Shown here one piece after another: positions 17,950-26,863 of a DNA stretch of 64,000 bases (its first letter is position 1; every line of letters starts with the position of its first letter). Source of the stretch: Burkholderia diffusa (GTDB taxonomy: Bacteria; Pseudomonadota; Gammaproteobacteria; Burkholderiales; Burkholderiaceae). The translations under genes and the position numbers were made by a program. The DNA is taken from the NCBI RefSeq assembly GCF_902499115.1, contig NZ_CABVPN010000019.1, positions 91,778-155,777 on the forward strand, written 5' to 3'. The notes under the pieces were generated by a model, which was not told where the DNA came from, did not search any database, and saw only the letters and a program-made list of their open reading frames with translations.

Positions 17950-18963
17950 ATGAAAATTGCCATCCTCGACGACTACCAGGACGCCGTCCGCAAGCTGAAC
18001 TGCTTCGAGATGCTTGCCGAGCACGACGTGAAGGTCTTCAACAACACGGTTCGCGGCCTGGGGCAACTCGCGAGCCGCCTGGCGGAAGTCGAGGCGCTCG
18101 TGCTGATTCGCGAGCGCACGCCGATTTCGTCGCAATTGCTCGCCAAGCTGCCGAATCTGCGCATGATCAGCCAGACCGGCCGTATCTCGAGCCACATCGA
18201 CCTCGAAGCATGTACCGACCGCGGCATCGCGGTGCTGGAAGGCACGGGTTCGCCGGTCGCGCCCGCCGAACTGACCTGGGCGCTCGTGATGGCCGCCCAG
18301 CGCCGCATTCCGCAATACGTCGCGAACCTGAAACAGGGTGCCTGGCAGCAATCGGGCCTGAAGACGTCGGCGCTGCCGCCGAACTTCGGTCTCGGCCAGG
18401 TGCTGCGCGGCCAGACGCTCGGCATCTGGGGCTACGGCAAGATCGGCCGGCTGGTCGCCGGCTACGGCAAGGCGTTCGGGATGAACGTGCTGATCTGGGG
18501 CCGCGAGCATTCGCTCGAGGCCGCGCGCGCCGACGGCTACACGGCCGCCGAGAGCCGCGAAGCGCTGTTCGAGCAGAGCGACGTGCTGTCGCTGCACCTG
18601 CGCATGCACGACGACACGCGCGGGATCGTCAAGCAGGAAGACCTGATGCGGATGAAGCCGACGTCGCTGCTCGTCAACACGAGCCGCGCTGAGCTGCTCG
18701 AGGAAAACGCGCTCGTCAACGCGCTGTCGCACAACCGTCCGGGGATGGTCGCGATCGACGTGTTCGAGAGCGAGCCGATCCTGCAGGGCTACAGCCTGCT
18801 GCGGATGGAAAACGTGATCTGCACGCCGCACATCGGCTACGTCGAGCGCGAAAGCTACGAGCTCTACTTCAGCGCGGCGTTCCGCAACATCCTCGCGTTC
18901 GACCAGGGCGACATGTCGAGCGTCGTCAACCCGGAAGCACTGACGCCGCGCCGCGTGCGCTGA
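17950..18963 (+). CDS. D-2-hydroxyacid dehydrogenase family protein
   Basis: A 337-residue NAD-dependent oxidoreductase of the D-isomer 2-hydroxyacid dehydrogenase family. The NAD-binding motif is GIWGYGKIG, and the catalytic triad is visible: Arg in NTSRAELL, Glu in DVFESEP and His in TPHIGY. These enzymes reduce 2-oxo acids reversibly; related proteins act on phosphoglycerate, glyoxylate or hydroxypyruvate, and the substrate here is open. The start at ATG 17950 gives MKIAILDDYQD; the longer open frame upstream has no family similarity. Confidence 0.88.
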   Translation: MKIAILDDYQDAVRKLNCFEMLAEHDVKVFNNTVRGLGQLASRLAEVEALVLIRERTPISSQLLAKLPNLRMISQTGRISSHIDLEACTDRGIAVLEGTGSPVAPAELTWALVMAAQRRIPQYVANLKQGAWQQSGLKTSALPPNFGLGQVLRGQTLGIWGYGKIGRLVAGYGKAFGMNVLIWGREHSLEAARADGYTAAESREALFEQSDVLSLHLRMHDDTRGIVKQEDLMRMKPTSLLVNTSRAELLEENALVNALSHNRPGMVAIDVFESEPILQGYSLLRMENVICTPHIGYVERESYELYFSAAFRNILAFDQGDMSSVVNPEALTPRRVR

Positions 18964-19012
18964 CCGGCGCGGGCCGCGCTCGCCGCGCGGCCCCGTTTCT
19001 CCGTTCCCGCCT

Positions 19013-19879
19013 TCAGGCGGCCACGCGGCCGCCCGTCATCGCGTCGACGCGCGTGAGGAAATGCTCGCCGTCGCGCCGTCCGAGGTCGTACGCATGCCGC
19101 ATCTGCGACGGACTCGTGTAATCCCAGCTCGAAATCGGCACCTTGCTCGACGGCTGTACATAGAGCCGCCTCTGGTCGCCGTGCGCGACCGTGAACATCT
19201 GCGGGCGCGGATACAGCCGCGTGACGAGTACCAGCACGTCACCCGGCGATGCGTCGAGCGCGTCGACCGGCACGTTGTCGACCATCCCCCCGTCGAGTAC
19301 GGGCCGCCCGCCGCGGCGCAGCACCGGCGTGAACGGCGGCGTGCACGACGACTGCAGGATCAGGTCGGCGAGTTCGTCGACACTTGCGCATGCCTGCGCG
19401 CGCACGAATTCGGGCCGGAAGCCGAGCGTGCGCCCGAGCGTCGGGTGCAGCGTCTTGCGCACGTATTTCTCGATGTTGTACGCGACGAGGCCGGCGGCGA
19501 CCGCACTGCGCGCGCCGAGCCAGCGCGGCACGTGCGACACGCCGATGCGGATCTCCGGCGCCGCGGCGAGCTTCGCGAACGGCTCGCCGTAGATGTCGAG
19601 CAATGCCTGACGGTAGATCCGGTAATGCGGAAACACCGGCTCGCGCCCGAACAGGTTGCCCCAGTACGCGTTCTTGCGGTTGTGGCGCAGCGCCTCCTCG
19701 TAATAGCGCATCACCCACGCGGCATCGCGCGTATACAGCATGCAGGCGGTCGCCGCGCCGGCCGAGATGCCGGCGATCACGCGCGGGCGCAAGCCGAGCG
19801 CCGGCTGGGCAACGTCCCAGAAGCCGGCCTGCCACCAGCAGCGATTGCCGCCGCCCGCGAAAACGATCTGGTCGAACAT
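19013..19879 (-). CDS. Patatin-like phospholipase
   Basis: A 288-residue patatin-like acyl hydrolase. The oxyanion glycine turn is AGGGNR near the N-terminus, the nucleophilic serine sits in GISAG and the catalytic aspartate in DGGMVDN, so the Ser-Asp dyad is intact. No signal peptide is seen. The start at 19877-19879 gives MFDQIVFAGGGNR. It lies 8 bases after the hotdog thioesterase gene and is probably its operon partner, which would join two acyl-ester hydrolases. Confidence 0.88.
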   Translation of the reverse strand: MFDQIVFAGGGNRCWWQAGFWDVAQPALGLRPRVIAGISAGAATACMLYTRDAAWVMRYYEEALRHNRKNAYWGNLFGREPVFPHYRIYRQALLDIYGEPFAKLAAAPEIRIGVSHVPRWLGARSAVAAGLVAYNIEKYVRKTLHPTLGRTLGFRPEFVRAQACASVDELADLILQSSCTPPFTPVLRRGGRPVLDGGMVDNVPVDALDASPGDVLVLVTRLYPRPQMFTVAHGDQRRLYVQPSSKVPISSWDYTSPSQMRHAYDLGRRDGEHFLTRVDAMTGGRVAA

Positions 19880-19887
19880 CGCGCCGC

Positions 19888-20292
19888 TCAGCTGACGAGC
19901 GCGTAGGTCGACGTTGCGTGAACGGCCATCTTGCCGTCCTCGTCGAACAGCTCGACTTCGCCGAATACCAGGTTGCGGCCCATACGCAGCACGCGCGCGG
20001 TGACGAGCACGTCGCCCTTGCGCACCGGACGCATGAAATTCGTGTTCAGCGAGACGGTGGTCATCGGCCGGAACTCGCCGAGCGCGGCCGAGATCGCGAC
20101 CACCATCGCGGTGTCGGCGGCGGCCGTGAACACCTGCCCGCAGATGATGCCGCCCGAATGACGGAATTCGCCGGAAAACGGCAGGCGCATCGTGACGCTG
20201 TCGTCGCCGATCGATACGGGGACCAGACCGAGCGAGCGGACCCACGGGGCCAGGAGCCGATCCAGCAATTCGCGGACTGCGTTTTCGTCCAT
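19888..20292 (-). CDS. PaaI-family hotdog thioesterase
   Basis: A 134-residue hotdog-fold acyl-CoA thioesterase of the PaaI/YdiI type. The fold is shown by the HSGGIICGQVFTAAADTA helix segment (with the typical His-Gly-Gly turn) and the following strands TTVSLNTNFMRP. The substrate acyl group is not predictable. I start it at the ATG 20290-20292 (MDENAVRELL); the upstream 13 codons that remain open are unlike the family. Confidence 0.88.
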   Translation of the reverse strand: MDENAVRELLDRLLAPWVRSLGLVPVSIGDDSVTMRLPFSGEFRHSGGIICGQVFTAAADTAMVVAISAALGEFRPMTTVSLNTNFMRPVRKGDVLVTARVLRMGRNLVFGEVELFDEDGKMAVHATSTYALVS

Positions 20293-20483
20293 CTTCGAAT
20301 GTCCAGAAAACGTTGCGCGACCGCCGCGCAACGGGTGTGGACGTCATCATACCGGGAGCGCGCCAACTGCGATCGCTCGTGAGCGCGCGAGCCGCCGCCG
20401 GGGCCGTGACGAAGTATTTTCAGGAAATTTGCAGAAAGCGCTTGCCAAGCCCGAAATACCCGTGCATAATCTTTCTTCTGTTG

Positions 20484-20559
20484 GGGGCGTTAGCTCAGTT
20501 GGTAGAGCAGCGGACTCTTAATCCGTAGGTCGAGTGTTCGAGTCACTCACGCCCCACCA
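20484..20559 (+). tRNA. tRNA-Lys (CTT)
   Basis: A 76-nt tRNA with acceptor stem GGGGCGT / ACGCCCC, D-arm TAGCTCAGTTGGTAGAGC, anticodon loop CTCTTAA with anticodon CTT, T-arm GTTCGAGTCAC and an encoded CCA end. It reads AAG codons. A strong terminator follows 11 bases later. Confidence 0.97.
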
Positions 20560-20570
20560 GGAATTTCAAA

Positions 20571-20601
20571 GGCCGGTCAGCGCAAGCTGACCGGCCTTTT
20601 T
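20571..20601 (+). terminator. Rho-independent terminator of tRNA-Lys
   Basis: Perfect 11-bp stem GGCCGGTCAGC / GCTGACCGGCC with a GCAA loop, followed by five T. Confidence 0.93.
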
Positions 20602-20903
20602 CCATTCCGGCGACCGATTCAGGCGCCCGCCCGACTCCCAAGCATCACGGCATGCAATTACATACATGCCTCGCCCGTGCACTTTCCGCTAGAATCGTCC
20701 GACAAAATATCACACGACCGGGACGGCGATCGCCATATCGCCCCCGGCACTGAGAGAGCATGGGACGTCAGACATGGAATCATGTGAGCGAGACGCGACC
20801 ATTCGGAGGGCACGGTCACGCCGACAGCCGCGCGCACGTCGAGTCGCGCCATCCCCCCGATCGCATCCGGCCCCGTCGCACGACGCGCACCGCGGATCCG
20901 GCC
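20602..20903. other. Intergenic region before the DUF3592 gene
   Basis: About 300 bases with no convincing gene. The frame of the following gene is open back to 20760, but that stretch has no hydrophobic or family features, so I treat it as leader sequence. Confidence 0.4.
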
Positions 20904-21809
20904 ATGCCACGTAAGGACGCGCTCGTCGCACTCGCGCTCGGCGTTGCGCTGCTCGTGGTCGCAGCGATGCTCGCCGTCACCGCGAGCCGTGCGGTGGGTG
21001 ATCTGGTCCGCACGCCGGGCACGGTCGTGCGCATCGTGCAGGACAGCGACGCGATGCGCGGATACCGTCCGATCGTCGCCTATCTCGCGAACGACGGCCA
21101 CCGCCGTGAAGTCGCCGGCAATACCGCATCGGTGGTCCCGGCGTACGACATCGGCGAAAGCGTCGACGTCCTGGTCGATCCGGCCCATCCGAACCGTCCC
21201 GCGCTGATCGACGATTTCACGCAACGCTGGTTTCCCGTCGCGGTGCCGGCACTGCTCGCGGTCGCGTCGCTTGCGGTCGGCTGCCTGCTGTACGGGAGCG
21301 AGCGCCGTAGCCGGCGAGACAACGCGCTTGCCGCACCGGCCGCCGGCAAGACGGCCCGGCGCCGCTGGAACATCGCGATCGTGCTGGTACCGATCGCGAT
21401 CGGCACCGGCTTCCTGGCCGGCGCCGGTGCTGCCGGGCTGCGCCAGTGGCAGATCGCCCGCCATTACGCGCACTCGACCGGCCACGTCGTCGAGATCACC
21501 GAATCGGCACAATCGTCCCGCACACGCACGTCGCTCTACTCGGCGACCATCGCGTTCACGACCGACAGCGGCCGCCCGGTCACGTTCGCGCAAGGCTCGG
21601 CTTCATCGCGCCCCGGGCTGTACGAAGGCGAGGTGGTCAACGTGCTGTACGACCCCGTCATACCCGAGCGCGCGGTCATCGACCGATTCTGGGACCGGTG
21701 GGGACTCACGGCGATCCTGTTCGCGATCGGCGCGCCGTTCCTCGCCACCGGATTGTTCGTCATCGGTGCGCTGTGGCCCGATCATCGGCCGCACGAACTC
21801 GCTGAATGA
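20904..21809 (+). CDS. DUF3592 membrane protein
   Basis: A 301-residue integral membrane protein. It has hydrophobic helices at about residues 6-30, 112-130, 155-180 and 265-290, arranged as two halves; each half holds a soluble strand-rich segment with the DUF3592 pattern (for example VVRIVQDSD then VDVLVDPAHP, and HVVEITESAQ then VNVLYDPVIP). It thus looks like an internal duplication. Function unknown. The start at ATG 20904 precedes the first membrane helix directly. Confidence 0.75.
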   Translation: MPRKDALVALALGVALLVVAAMLAVTASRAVGDLVRTPGTVVRIVQDSDAMRGYRPIVAYLANDGHRREVAGNTASVVPAYDIGESVDVLVDPAHPNRPALIDDFTQRWFPVAVPALLAVASLAVGCLLYGSERRSRRDNALAAPAAGKTARRRWNIAIVLVPIAIGTGFLAGAGAAGLRQWQIARHYAHSTGHVVEITESAQSSRTRTSLYSATIAFTTDSGRPVTFAQGSASSRPGLYEGEVVNVLYDPVIPERAVIDRFWDRWGLTAILFAIGAPFLATGLFVIGALWPDHRPHELAE

Positions 21810-22012
21810 TGAACGCGGAGGAGACGGGCCGTCGACGCCGCGGCCATCCGCGAGAAACACCGCAACGTGCGCCCGCATCTCCGGCACTTCGAGCAGGTTC
21901 ACGCAGCGCAGCAACGTGCGCTTGCATCCAAATCGGCGAACGACATGAGCCGATCGAATAACGCCCGCACCGGCCGCGAAGCCGGTGCGGGCGCGGGCAC
22001 ATTGCGTACCGC

Positions 22013-23467
22013 TTACCACGGCAGCGAATAGGTCTTCGTGTTCGTGAAGCTCTTCATCGCCTCCTGCACGCCTTCCTTGTAGCCAAGCCCCGAATCCTTC
22101 ACGCCGCCGAACGGCGTCAGTTCGAGCCGGTAGCCCGGCACCTCGCGCACATTCACGCTGCCGACCTCCAGCTCGGTGATGAAACGCGTGATGTTGTCGA
22201 AGCGGTTCGTGCAGACCGACGACGACAGCGCATAGTCGGTGCTGTTCGACATCCGGATTGCTTCGTCGATGTCACGGAAGCGCATGATCGGCGACACCGG
22301 GCCGAACGTCTCGTACTTCACGAGCGGCATGTCGGGTGTCACGCGATCGATCACCGTCGGCGAATACAGCGCACCGTCGCGCACGTTGCCGACCAGCAGC
22401 CGCGCACCGCGCGCGATCGCGTCGTTCACCTGCTGCTCGCAGAACTTCGCGGCTGCCTCGTCGATCACCGTGCCCATGTCCACCGACGGATCGGACGGAT
22501 TGCCGTACGACCACGCGCGCGTCTTCTCGACCACCAGCTCGGTGAAGCGATCGGCCACCGACTCGTGCACGAGCATGCGCTTGATCGCGGTGCAGCGCTG
22601 CCCCGAGTTCTTGTACGAGCCCGACACGGCGAGCGTGCTTGCTTCGTCGAGATCGGCGTCGTCCATCACGATGATCGGATCGTTGCCGCCGAGTTCGAGC
22701 ACCGCGCGCCGGTAGCCCATCCGCGACGCGATCGACTTGCCGATCGATACGCCGCCGGTGAACGTGATGAGGTCGATCGCCGGATTCGTGATCAGCTCAT
22801 CGGCGATCTCCTTCGGGTCACCGGTGATCACTTGCAGCATCTGCGGCGGCAGGCCGGCTTCGTACAGGATGTCCGCAAAGAGGTAGCACGACAGCGGCAC
22901 CTTCTCCGACGGCTTCACGACGATCCGGTTGTTGGTCGCGACCGACGGCACGACCTTGTGCGCGACCTGGTTCATCGGATGGTTGAACGGCGTGATCGCG
23001 GAGATCACGCCGAGCAGCGGTTCGCGCTGCGTGTACACGCGGCGCTTCTTGCCGTGCGGTGTCAGATCGCACGAGAAGATCTGCCCGTCGTCCTTCAGCA
23101 CTTCGCCCGCGCCGAACGTGAGCACGTCGGCAACGCGCCCGGCTTCGTACGTCGAATCCTTGATGCACAACCCGGCCTCGGCCGTGATCAGCGCCGCGAT
23201 CTCGGCGGTGCGCGCGCGCACGATGTCGGCCGCGCGGCGCAGGATCGCCGCACGCTCGTGGCGCGTGAGCGTCGGCCGGAATGCACGCGCGGCGGCGAAT
23301 GCGCGTCGCACGTCATCGAGCGTTGCCTTCGGCACGGTGCCGACGAGCGTTCCGTCGTACGGGTTGCGCACCTCGATCACCGCGTCGCGATGAATCAGCT
23401 CCCCATCGATTCGCAGTGCTTCACGATGAAACGAGCGGACCTCCGTCGATGCTGCAATGTCGTTCAT
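22013..23467 (-). CDS. phnY: Phosphonoacetaldehyde dehydrogenase
   Basis: A 484-residue aldehyde dehydrogenase that oxidises phosphonoacetaldehyde to phosphonoacetate with NAD. The ALDH catalytic cysteine is in NSGQRCTA and the general-base glutamate in ELGGNDP. The assignment to PhnY rests on family resemblance and on the phosphonoacetate hydrolase gene 27 bases upstream in the same operon, which would split its product into acetate and phosphate. Together with an enzyme that makes phosphonoacetaldehyde from 2-aminoethylphosphonate, this is the PhnW-PhnY-PhnA route. Confidence 0.92.
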   Translation of the reverse strand: MNDIAASTEVRSFHREALRIDGELIHRDAVIEVRNPYDGTLVGTVPKATLDDVRRAFAAARAFRPTLTRHERAAILRRAADIVRARTAEIAALITAEAGLCIKDSTYEAGRVADVLTFGAGEVLKDDGQIFSCDLTPHGKKRRVYTQREPLLGVISAITPFNHPMNQVAHKVVPSVATNNRIVVKPSEKVPLSCYLFADILYEAGLPPQMLQVITGDPKEIADELITNPAIDLITFTGGVSIGKSIASRMGYRRAVLELGGNDPIIVMDDADLDEASTLAVSGSYKNSGQRCTAIKRMLVHESVADRFTELVVEKTRAWSYGNPSDPSVDMGTVIDEAAAKFCEQQVNDAIARGARLLVGNVRDGALYSPTVIDRVTPDMPLVKYETFGPVSPIMRFRDIDEAIRMSNSTDYALSSSVCTNRFDNITRFITELEVGSVNVREVPGYRLELTPFGGVKDSGLGYKEGVQEAMKSFTNTKTYSLPW

Positions 23468-23494
23468 GATGTCTTCCTGACGGGTGCGTACGCG

Positions 23495-24733
23495 TCACTG
23501 CAGATGATTGAGCGCGATGTCGATGATGTCGAAGTTGCGCAGTCGCGCGCGGGCCGTGACGTCGGTCGCGACCGGCTTGCTGAAGATCAGCGGCACGATC
23601 TGCTCGGAGAGCCCGCCGTGCGAGCGCAGCGGTACGTCGAGGCCCGACAGGTCGTGCTTGATGCGGCGCGTGCCGAGCACGACGTCCTGCTTCGAGATCA
23701 CGATCAGGTCGCCCATCCGGTCGGGCGGCAGCTCGAAGCGCGCGCAGCCCTCGGCACCCGTCAGCACGACCTCGATGCCGTCCACCGCGGCAAGCCGCGC
23801 GCGCAGCGCGTCGGCGTCGGCGGAATCCGGCACGTAGACGGTCGCGAACGAGCCGAGCGCGCCGTGGTGCACGACGTACGGATCGGTGATCGGCAGGATC
23901 ACGCGCGCGGCATCGTGGCCGAGCCACTCGTCGAACAGCTCCTGCAGGTAGATGACGTTGGGCTCGCCGGTCTCGCCGTCGTGCTTCGCGTTCATCCCGT
24001 GGTCGGCCGTGATCGCGACGATCGCGCCGAGCTCGTCGAACCGCTTCAGGTATGCGTCCATCATCTGGTAGAACGCGTTCGCGCCGCCCGTGCCGGGCGC
24101 GCACTTGTGCTGCACGTAGTCGGTCGTCGACAGGTACATCAGGTCGATCGGGCGTGTTTCGAGCAGGCGCACGCCGGCCGCGAACACGAACTCGGACAGC
24201 TCCGCGCTGTACACGCTCGGCACCGGCTTGCCGACCAGTTCCAGCACGTTGTCGATGCCGTTTTCCTCGATGCTCGCCTCGTTGGCCTTCTCCGACGAGA
24301 AGCAGATGCCCTTGAGCCCCTTGCCGAGCAAGCGGCGCAGCTTGTCCTTCGCGGTGACGACCGCGACGCGCGCGCCTCGTTCGGCGAAGGTCGCGAGCAC
24401 GGTGGGCGCGACGAGATACTTCGGATCGTTCATCAGCACCTCGGCGCCGGTGTCGCGATCGTAGAAGTAGTTGCCGCTTATCCCGTGGATCGCCGGCGGC
24501 ACGCCGGTAACGATCGACAGGTTGTTCGGGTTGGTGAAGCTCGGCACCACGCACTCGCCCTTGAGCGCCGTGCCCGGCTTGAGCAGCGTGCGCAGGAACG
24601 GCGCGACGCCGGCCTCGGCCGCCGTCTCGAGATATTCATAGGCGCAACCATCGACGCAGACCACCACCACGGGGCGGCTCATCCAGTTGTAGCGGCGGCC
24701 GTTCACTTCCACGGATACAGGCGTTTCAGACAT
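23495..24733 (-). CDS. phnA: Phosphonoacetate hydrolase
   Basis: A 412-residue zinc-dependent hydrolase of the alkaline phosphatase superfamily that cleaves the C-P bond of phosphonoacetate to acetate and phosphate. Metal and nucleophile motifs are visible: VVVVCVDGC near the N-terminus, the threonine nucleophile in VPSFTNPNN, TTDYVQHK and TADHGMN. First gene of the phnA-phnY operon, transcribed from a promoter at 24814-24842 that overlaps a divergent promoter and a GntR-type operator. This is the C-P hydrolase itself and should not be confused with the E. coli gene once called phnA. Confidence 0.94.
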   Translation of the reverse strand: MSETPVSVEVNGRRYNWMSRPVVVVCVDGCAYEYLETAAEAGVAPFLRTLLKPGTALKGECVVPSFTNPNNLSIVTGVPPAIHGISGNYFYDRDTGAEVLMNDPKYLVAPTVLATFAERGARVAVVTAKDKLRRLLGKGLKGICFSSEKANEASIEENGIDNVLELVGKPVPSVYSAELSEFVFAAGVRLLETRPIDLMYLSTTDYVQHKCAPGTGGANAFYQMMDAYLKRFDELGAIVAITADHGMNAKHDGETGEPNVIYLQELFDEWLGHDAARVILPITDPYVVHHGALGSFATVYVPDSADADALRARLAAVDGIEVVLTGAEGCARFELPPDRMGDLIVISKQDVVLGTRRIKHDLSGLDVPLRSHGGLSEQIVPLIFSKPVATDVTARARLRNFDIIDIALNHLQ

Positions 24734-24808
24734 GACGGTCAGTCCTTTCGGTTCGAAGGGGTTGCGCTGTCGGCGCCCGCACCGCGCCGAGGAGGATGTT
24801 TTCCATGC

Positions 24809-24846
24809 TTGACATTAAAATCGATGATTTGTAGATTGTCAACAAT
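24809..24846. promoter_or_regulatory. Overlapping divergent promoters with GntR-type operator
   Basis: Minus strand (phnA): -35 TTGACA (24837-24842), 17-base spacer, -10 TTTAAT (24814-24819). Plus strand (phnW remnant and oxidoreductase side): -35 TTGACA (24809-24814), 17-base spacer, -10 TAGATT (24832-24837). The two promoters lie face to face on the same DNA. The palindrome ATTGTCAACAAT (24835-24846) covers the minus -35 and the plus -10; ten of its bases recur in the promoter of the GntR gene at 27674-27683. This suggests that one repressor controls both directions and itself. Confidence 0.75.
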
Positions 24847-25276
24847 ATGGAGAAGACAGAAAGCAAAAGTCGAAGGGACGACGGGCTCGCCGCACACGGC
24901 GACCACTATCGGCACAGCTGCCGCGCGCTGGTCGACGGCTTCCGGCCGTTCGGCGATCCGGCGATCCGGCGATCCGGCGATCCGGCGATCCAGCGATCCA
25001 GCGATCCAGCGATCCAGCGATCCAGCGATCCAGGTGCCGATCATCGTCACGTTCCATGCGGCGGACGATCCGAACTACGATTTCAAGCGGTTTTATCAGG
25101 AGGTCAAAATGCGCGGCTACGTTTTGTATCCGGGCAAACTGCCGGCAGTCGATACGGTCCGCGTCGGCTGCATCGGCCACTTCGGCGAAGCCGGCATTCC
25201 GAGCGCGGTCGGCGCGATCGCCGACACGCTGAAGGCGATGGGCGTGCGCCGCGTGTCCGCCGAAGCCGCGGCCTGA
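24847..25276 (+). pseudogene. phnW: phnW remnant (2-aminoethylphosphonate-pyruvate transaminase)
   Basis: Only the C-terminal third of PhnW is left. The first part reads, from the ATG at 24847, into HYRHSCRALVDGFRPF, and the last part, from 25034 to the stop at 25276, reads VPIIVTFHAADDPNYDF and later LYPGKLPAVDTVRVGCIG, both typical of the PhnW C-terminal domain. The two parts are in different frames and are separated by ten copies of an 8-base repeat (24953-25032). The N-terminal domain with the PLP-binding lysine is absent, so the product cannot be an active transaminase. It stands exactly where an intact phnW would be expected, behind the divergent promoter. Confidence 0.8.
24953..25032. 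repeat. Ten-copy octamer tandem repeat
   Basis: Four copies of GCGATCCG followed by six copies of GCGATCCA, without interruption. Eight is not a multiple of three, so each copy gained or lost changes the reading frame. With ten copies the two phnW parts are out of frame; with eleven or eight copies they would be joined in frame. Confidence 0.95.
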
Positions 25277-25381
25277 CGCGATGTACCCGCCGCACGACGA
25301 CACGCATCGCCGTGCGGCGGTTTCGCTTTCTTTTCCCGCCGTGCGCGGCACGGCGCCCGACCCTTACCGGCACGACAACCG

Positions 25382-26770
25382 ATGCGACCCTTCTGGATCG
25401 AACAAGCACTGTTCAACGACGGCGATCTCGCCCCCGCCCTGCAGGGCGCGACGCAGGCCGACGTCTGTATCGTCGGCGGCGGCTTCACCGGGCTCTGGAC
25501 GGCGATCCAGGCGAAGCAGCAGAACCCGGCGCTCGACATCGCGATACTCGAGGCCGACCTGTGCGGCGCCGGCGCGAGCGGGCGCAACGGCGGGTGCCTG
25601 CTCACATGGTCCGCGAAATTCCTGACGCTGCGCCGCCTGTTCGGGGAAGCGGAGGCGATCCGGCTCGTGAAGGCGTCGGAGGCGGCCGTCCAGCACATCG
25701 CCGACTTCTGCCGCGCGCATCGCATCGATGCGGAGCTGCGGCTCGACGGCACGCTGTACACCGCGACGTCGCGCGCGCAGGTCGGCACGCTCGCGCCGGT
25801 GCTCGACGCGCTCGCCGCGTGCGGCATCCACAGCTACGAGCCTCTGCCGGCCGCCGACGTCGCGCGCCGCTCGGGCTCCGCACGCAATCTCGACGGCGTG
25901 TACTCGCCGATCGCCGCGACCGTGCATCCGGGCAAGCTCGTGCGCGGGCTGCGCCGCGTCGCGCTCGACATGGGCATCCGGATCTACGAGCGCACGCCGC
26001 TCGTCGACTTCACGCCGGGGCAGCCGGCCGTCGTGCGCACGCCGTCCGGCAGCGTGCGCGCGAGCAAGCTGGTGTTCGCGATCAACGCGTGGATGGCGAG
26101 TCGCTTCCCGCAGTTCGAACGCACGATCGCGGTCGTGTCGAGCGACATGGTCATCACGGAGAAATGCCCGGAACTGCTCGAGCAGACCGGACTCGTCGAC
26201 GGTGTGTCGGTGCTCGATTCGCGGATCTTCGTGTACTACTACCGCACGACGGCCGACGGGCGACTGATGCTCGGCAAGGGCGGCAACACGTTCTCGTGGC
26301 GCAGCCGCATCGCGCCGGTGTTCGACCGGCGCTCGCCGTACGAGGCGCGGCTCACGCAGAGCCTGCGCGAATTCTTCCCGTCGCTCGCGGGCGTGCCGAT
26401 CACCGCGAGCTGGAACGGCCCGTCGGACCGCTCGGTGACGGGCTTCCCGTTTTTCGGCCGCCTCGACGACGCGCCGAACGTGTTCTACGGCTTCGGCTAT
26501 TCGGGCAACGGCGTCGGGCCGACCTACATGGGCGGGCAGATCCTGTCGTCGCTGGTGCTCGGCCTCGACAACGTCTGGACGCGCAGTCCGATCGTGCGCG
26601 GCCCGCTCGGCCATTTCCCGCCGGAGCCGATCCGCTATGTCGGCGCGCACGTCGTGCGCAATGCGATCCGCCGCAAGGAGCGCGCGGAAGACGAGAGCCG
26701 ACGGCCGGCGAGGGTCGACACGTGGCTCGCGAAATTCGCGAGCGCGGCTGGCAAGGCCGACAAGGCGTGA
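25382..26770 (+). CDS. FAD-dependent oxidoreductase of the phosphonate cluster
   Basis: A 462-residue oxidoreductase of the DAO/glycine oxidase type. The dinucleotide fold begins at about residue 27 (DVCIVGGGFTGLWTA), with the Glu that binds FAD ribose in AILEAD, and a C-terminal FAD motif (GYSGNGVGPTYMGG) near residue 380. FAD oxidoreductases of this family recur in bacterial 2-aminoethylphosphonate clusters and have been reported to oxidise aminoethylphosphonate or its N-methyl form to phosphonoacetaldehyde. That would feed PhnY and PhnA here and replace the broken phnW. The exact substrate is inference. It follows the phnW remnant by about 105 bases and is convergent with the GntR gene. 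Confidence 0.85.
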   Translation: MRPFWIEQALFNDGDLAPALQGATQADVCIVGGGFTGLWTAIQAKQQNPALDIAILEADLCGAGASGRNGGCLLTWSAKFLTLRRLFGEAEAIRLVKASEAAVQHIADFCRAHRIDAELRLDGTLYTATSRAQVGTLAPVLDALAACGIHSYEPLPAADVARRSGSARNLDGVYSPIAATVHPGKLVRGLRRVALDMGIRIYERTPLVDFTPGQPAVVRTPSGSVRASKLVFAINAWMASRFPQFERTIAVVSSDMVITEKCPELLEQTGLVDGVSVLDSRIFVYYYRTTADGRLMLGKGGNTFSWRSRIAPVFDRRSPYEARLTQSLREFFPSLAGVPITASWNGPSDRSVTGFPFFGRLDDAPNVFYGFGYSGNGVGPTYMGGQILSSLVLGLDNVWTRSPIVRGPLGHFPPEPIRYVGAHVVRNAIRRKERAEDESRRPARVDTWLAKFASAAGKADKA

Positions 26771-26805
26771 CGATGCGATGACGTCACGCGCAACGAAGCG
26801 CAATG

Positions 26806-26836
26806 AAAAAGGGACGCTGCGAAGCATCCCTTTGCA
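26806..26836. terminator. Bidirectional terminator between the oxidoreductase and GntR genes
   Basis: Inverted repeat AAAGGGA ... TCCCTTT (26808-26833) with A-run on the left and T-rich right side, between two convergent genes. Confidence 0.75.
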
Positions 26837-26863
26837 TTTGGCACGACCGCCCGTGCGGCCGCG

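Noticed and set aside
24953..25032. CRISPR array
   Set aside because: Eight-base units without spacers. The decamers at 40311-40390 and the 50-bp units at 32835-33030 also lack unique spacers and cas genes.
22565..25033. Long plus-strand open frame running over phnY and phnA into the octamer repeat
   Set aside because: Antisense to two real enzymes; only its last 80 codons (from 25034) carry similarity, to PhnW, and are listed as a remnant.
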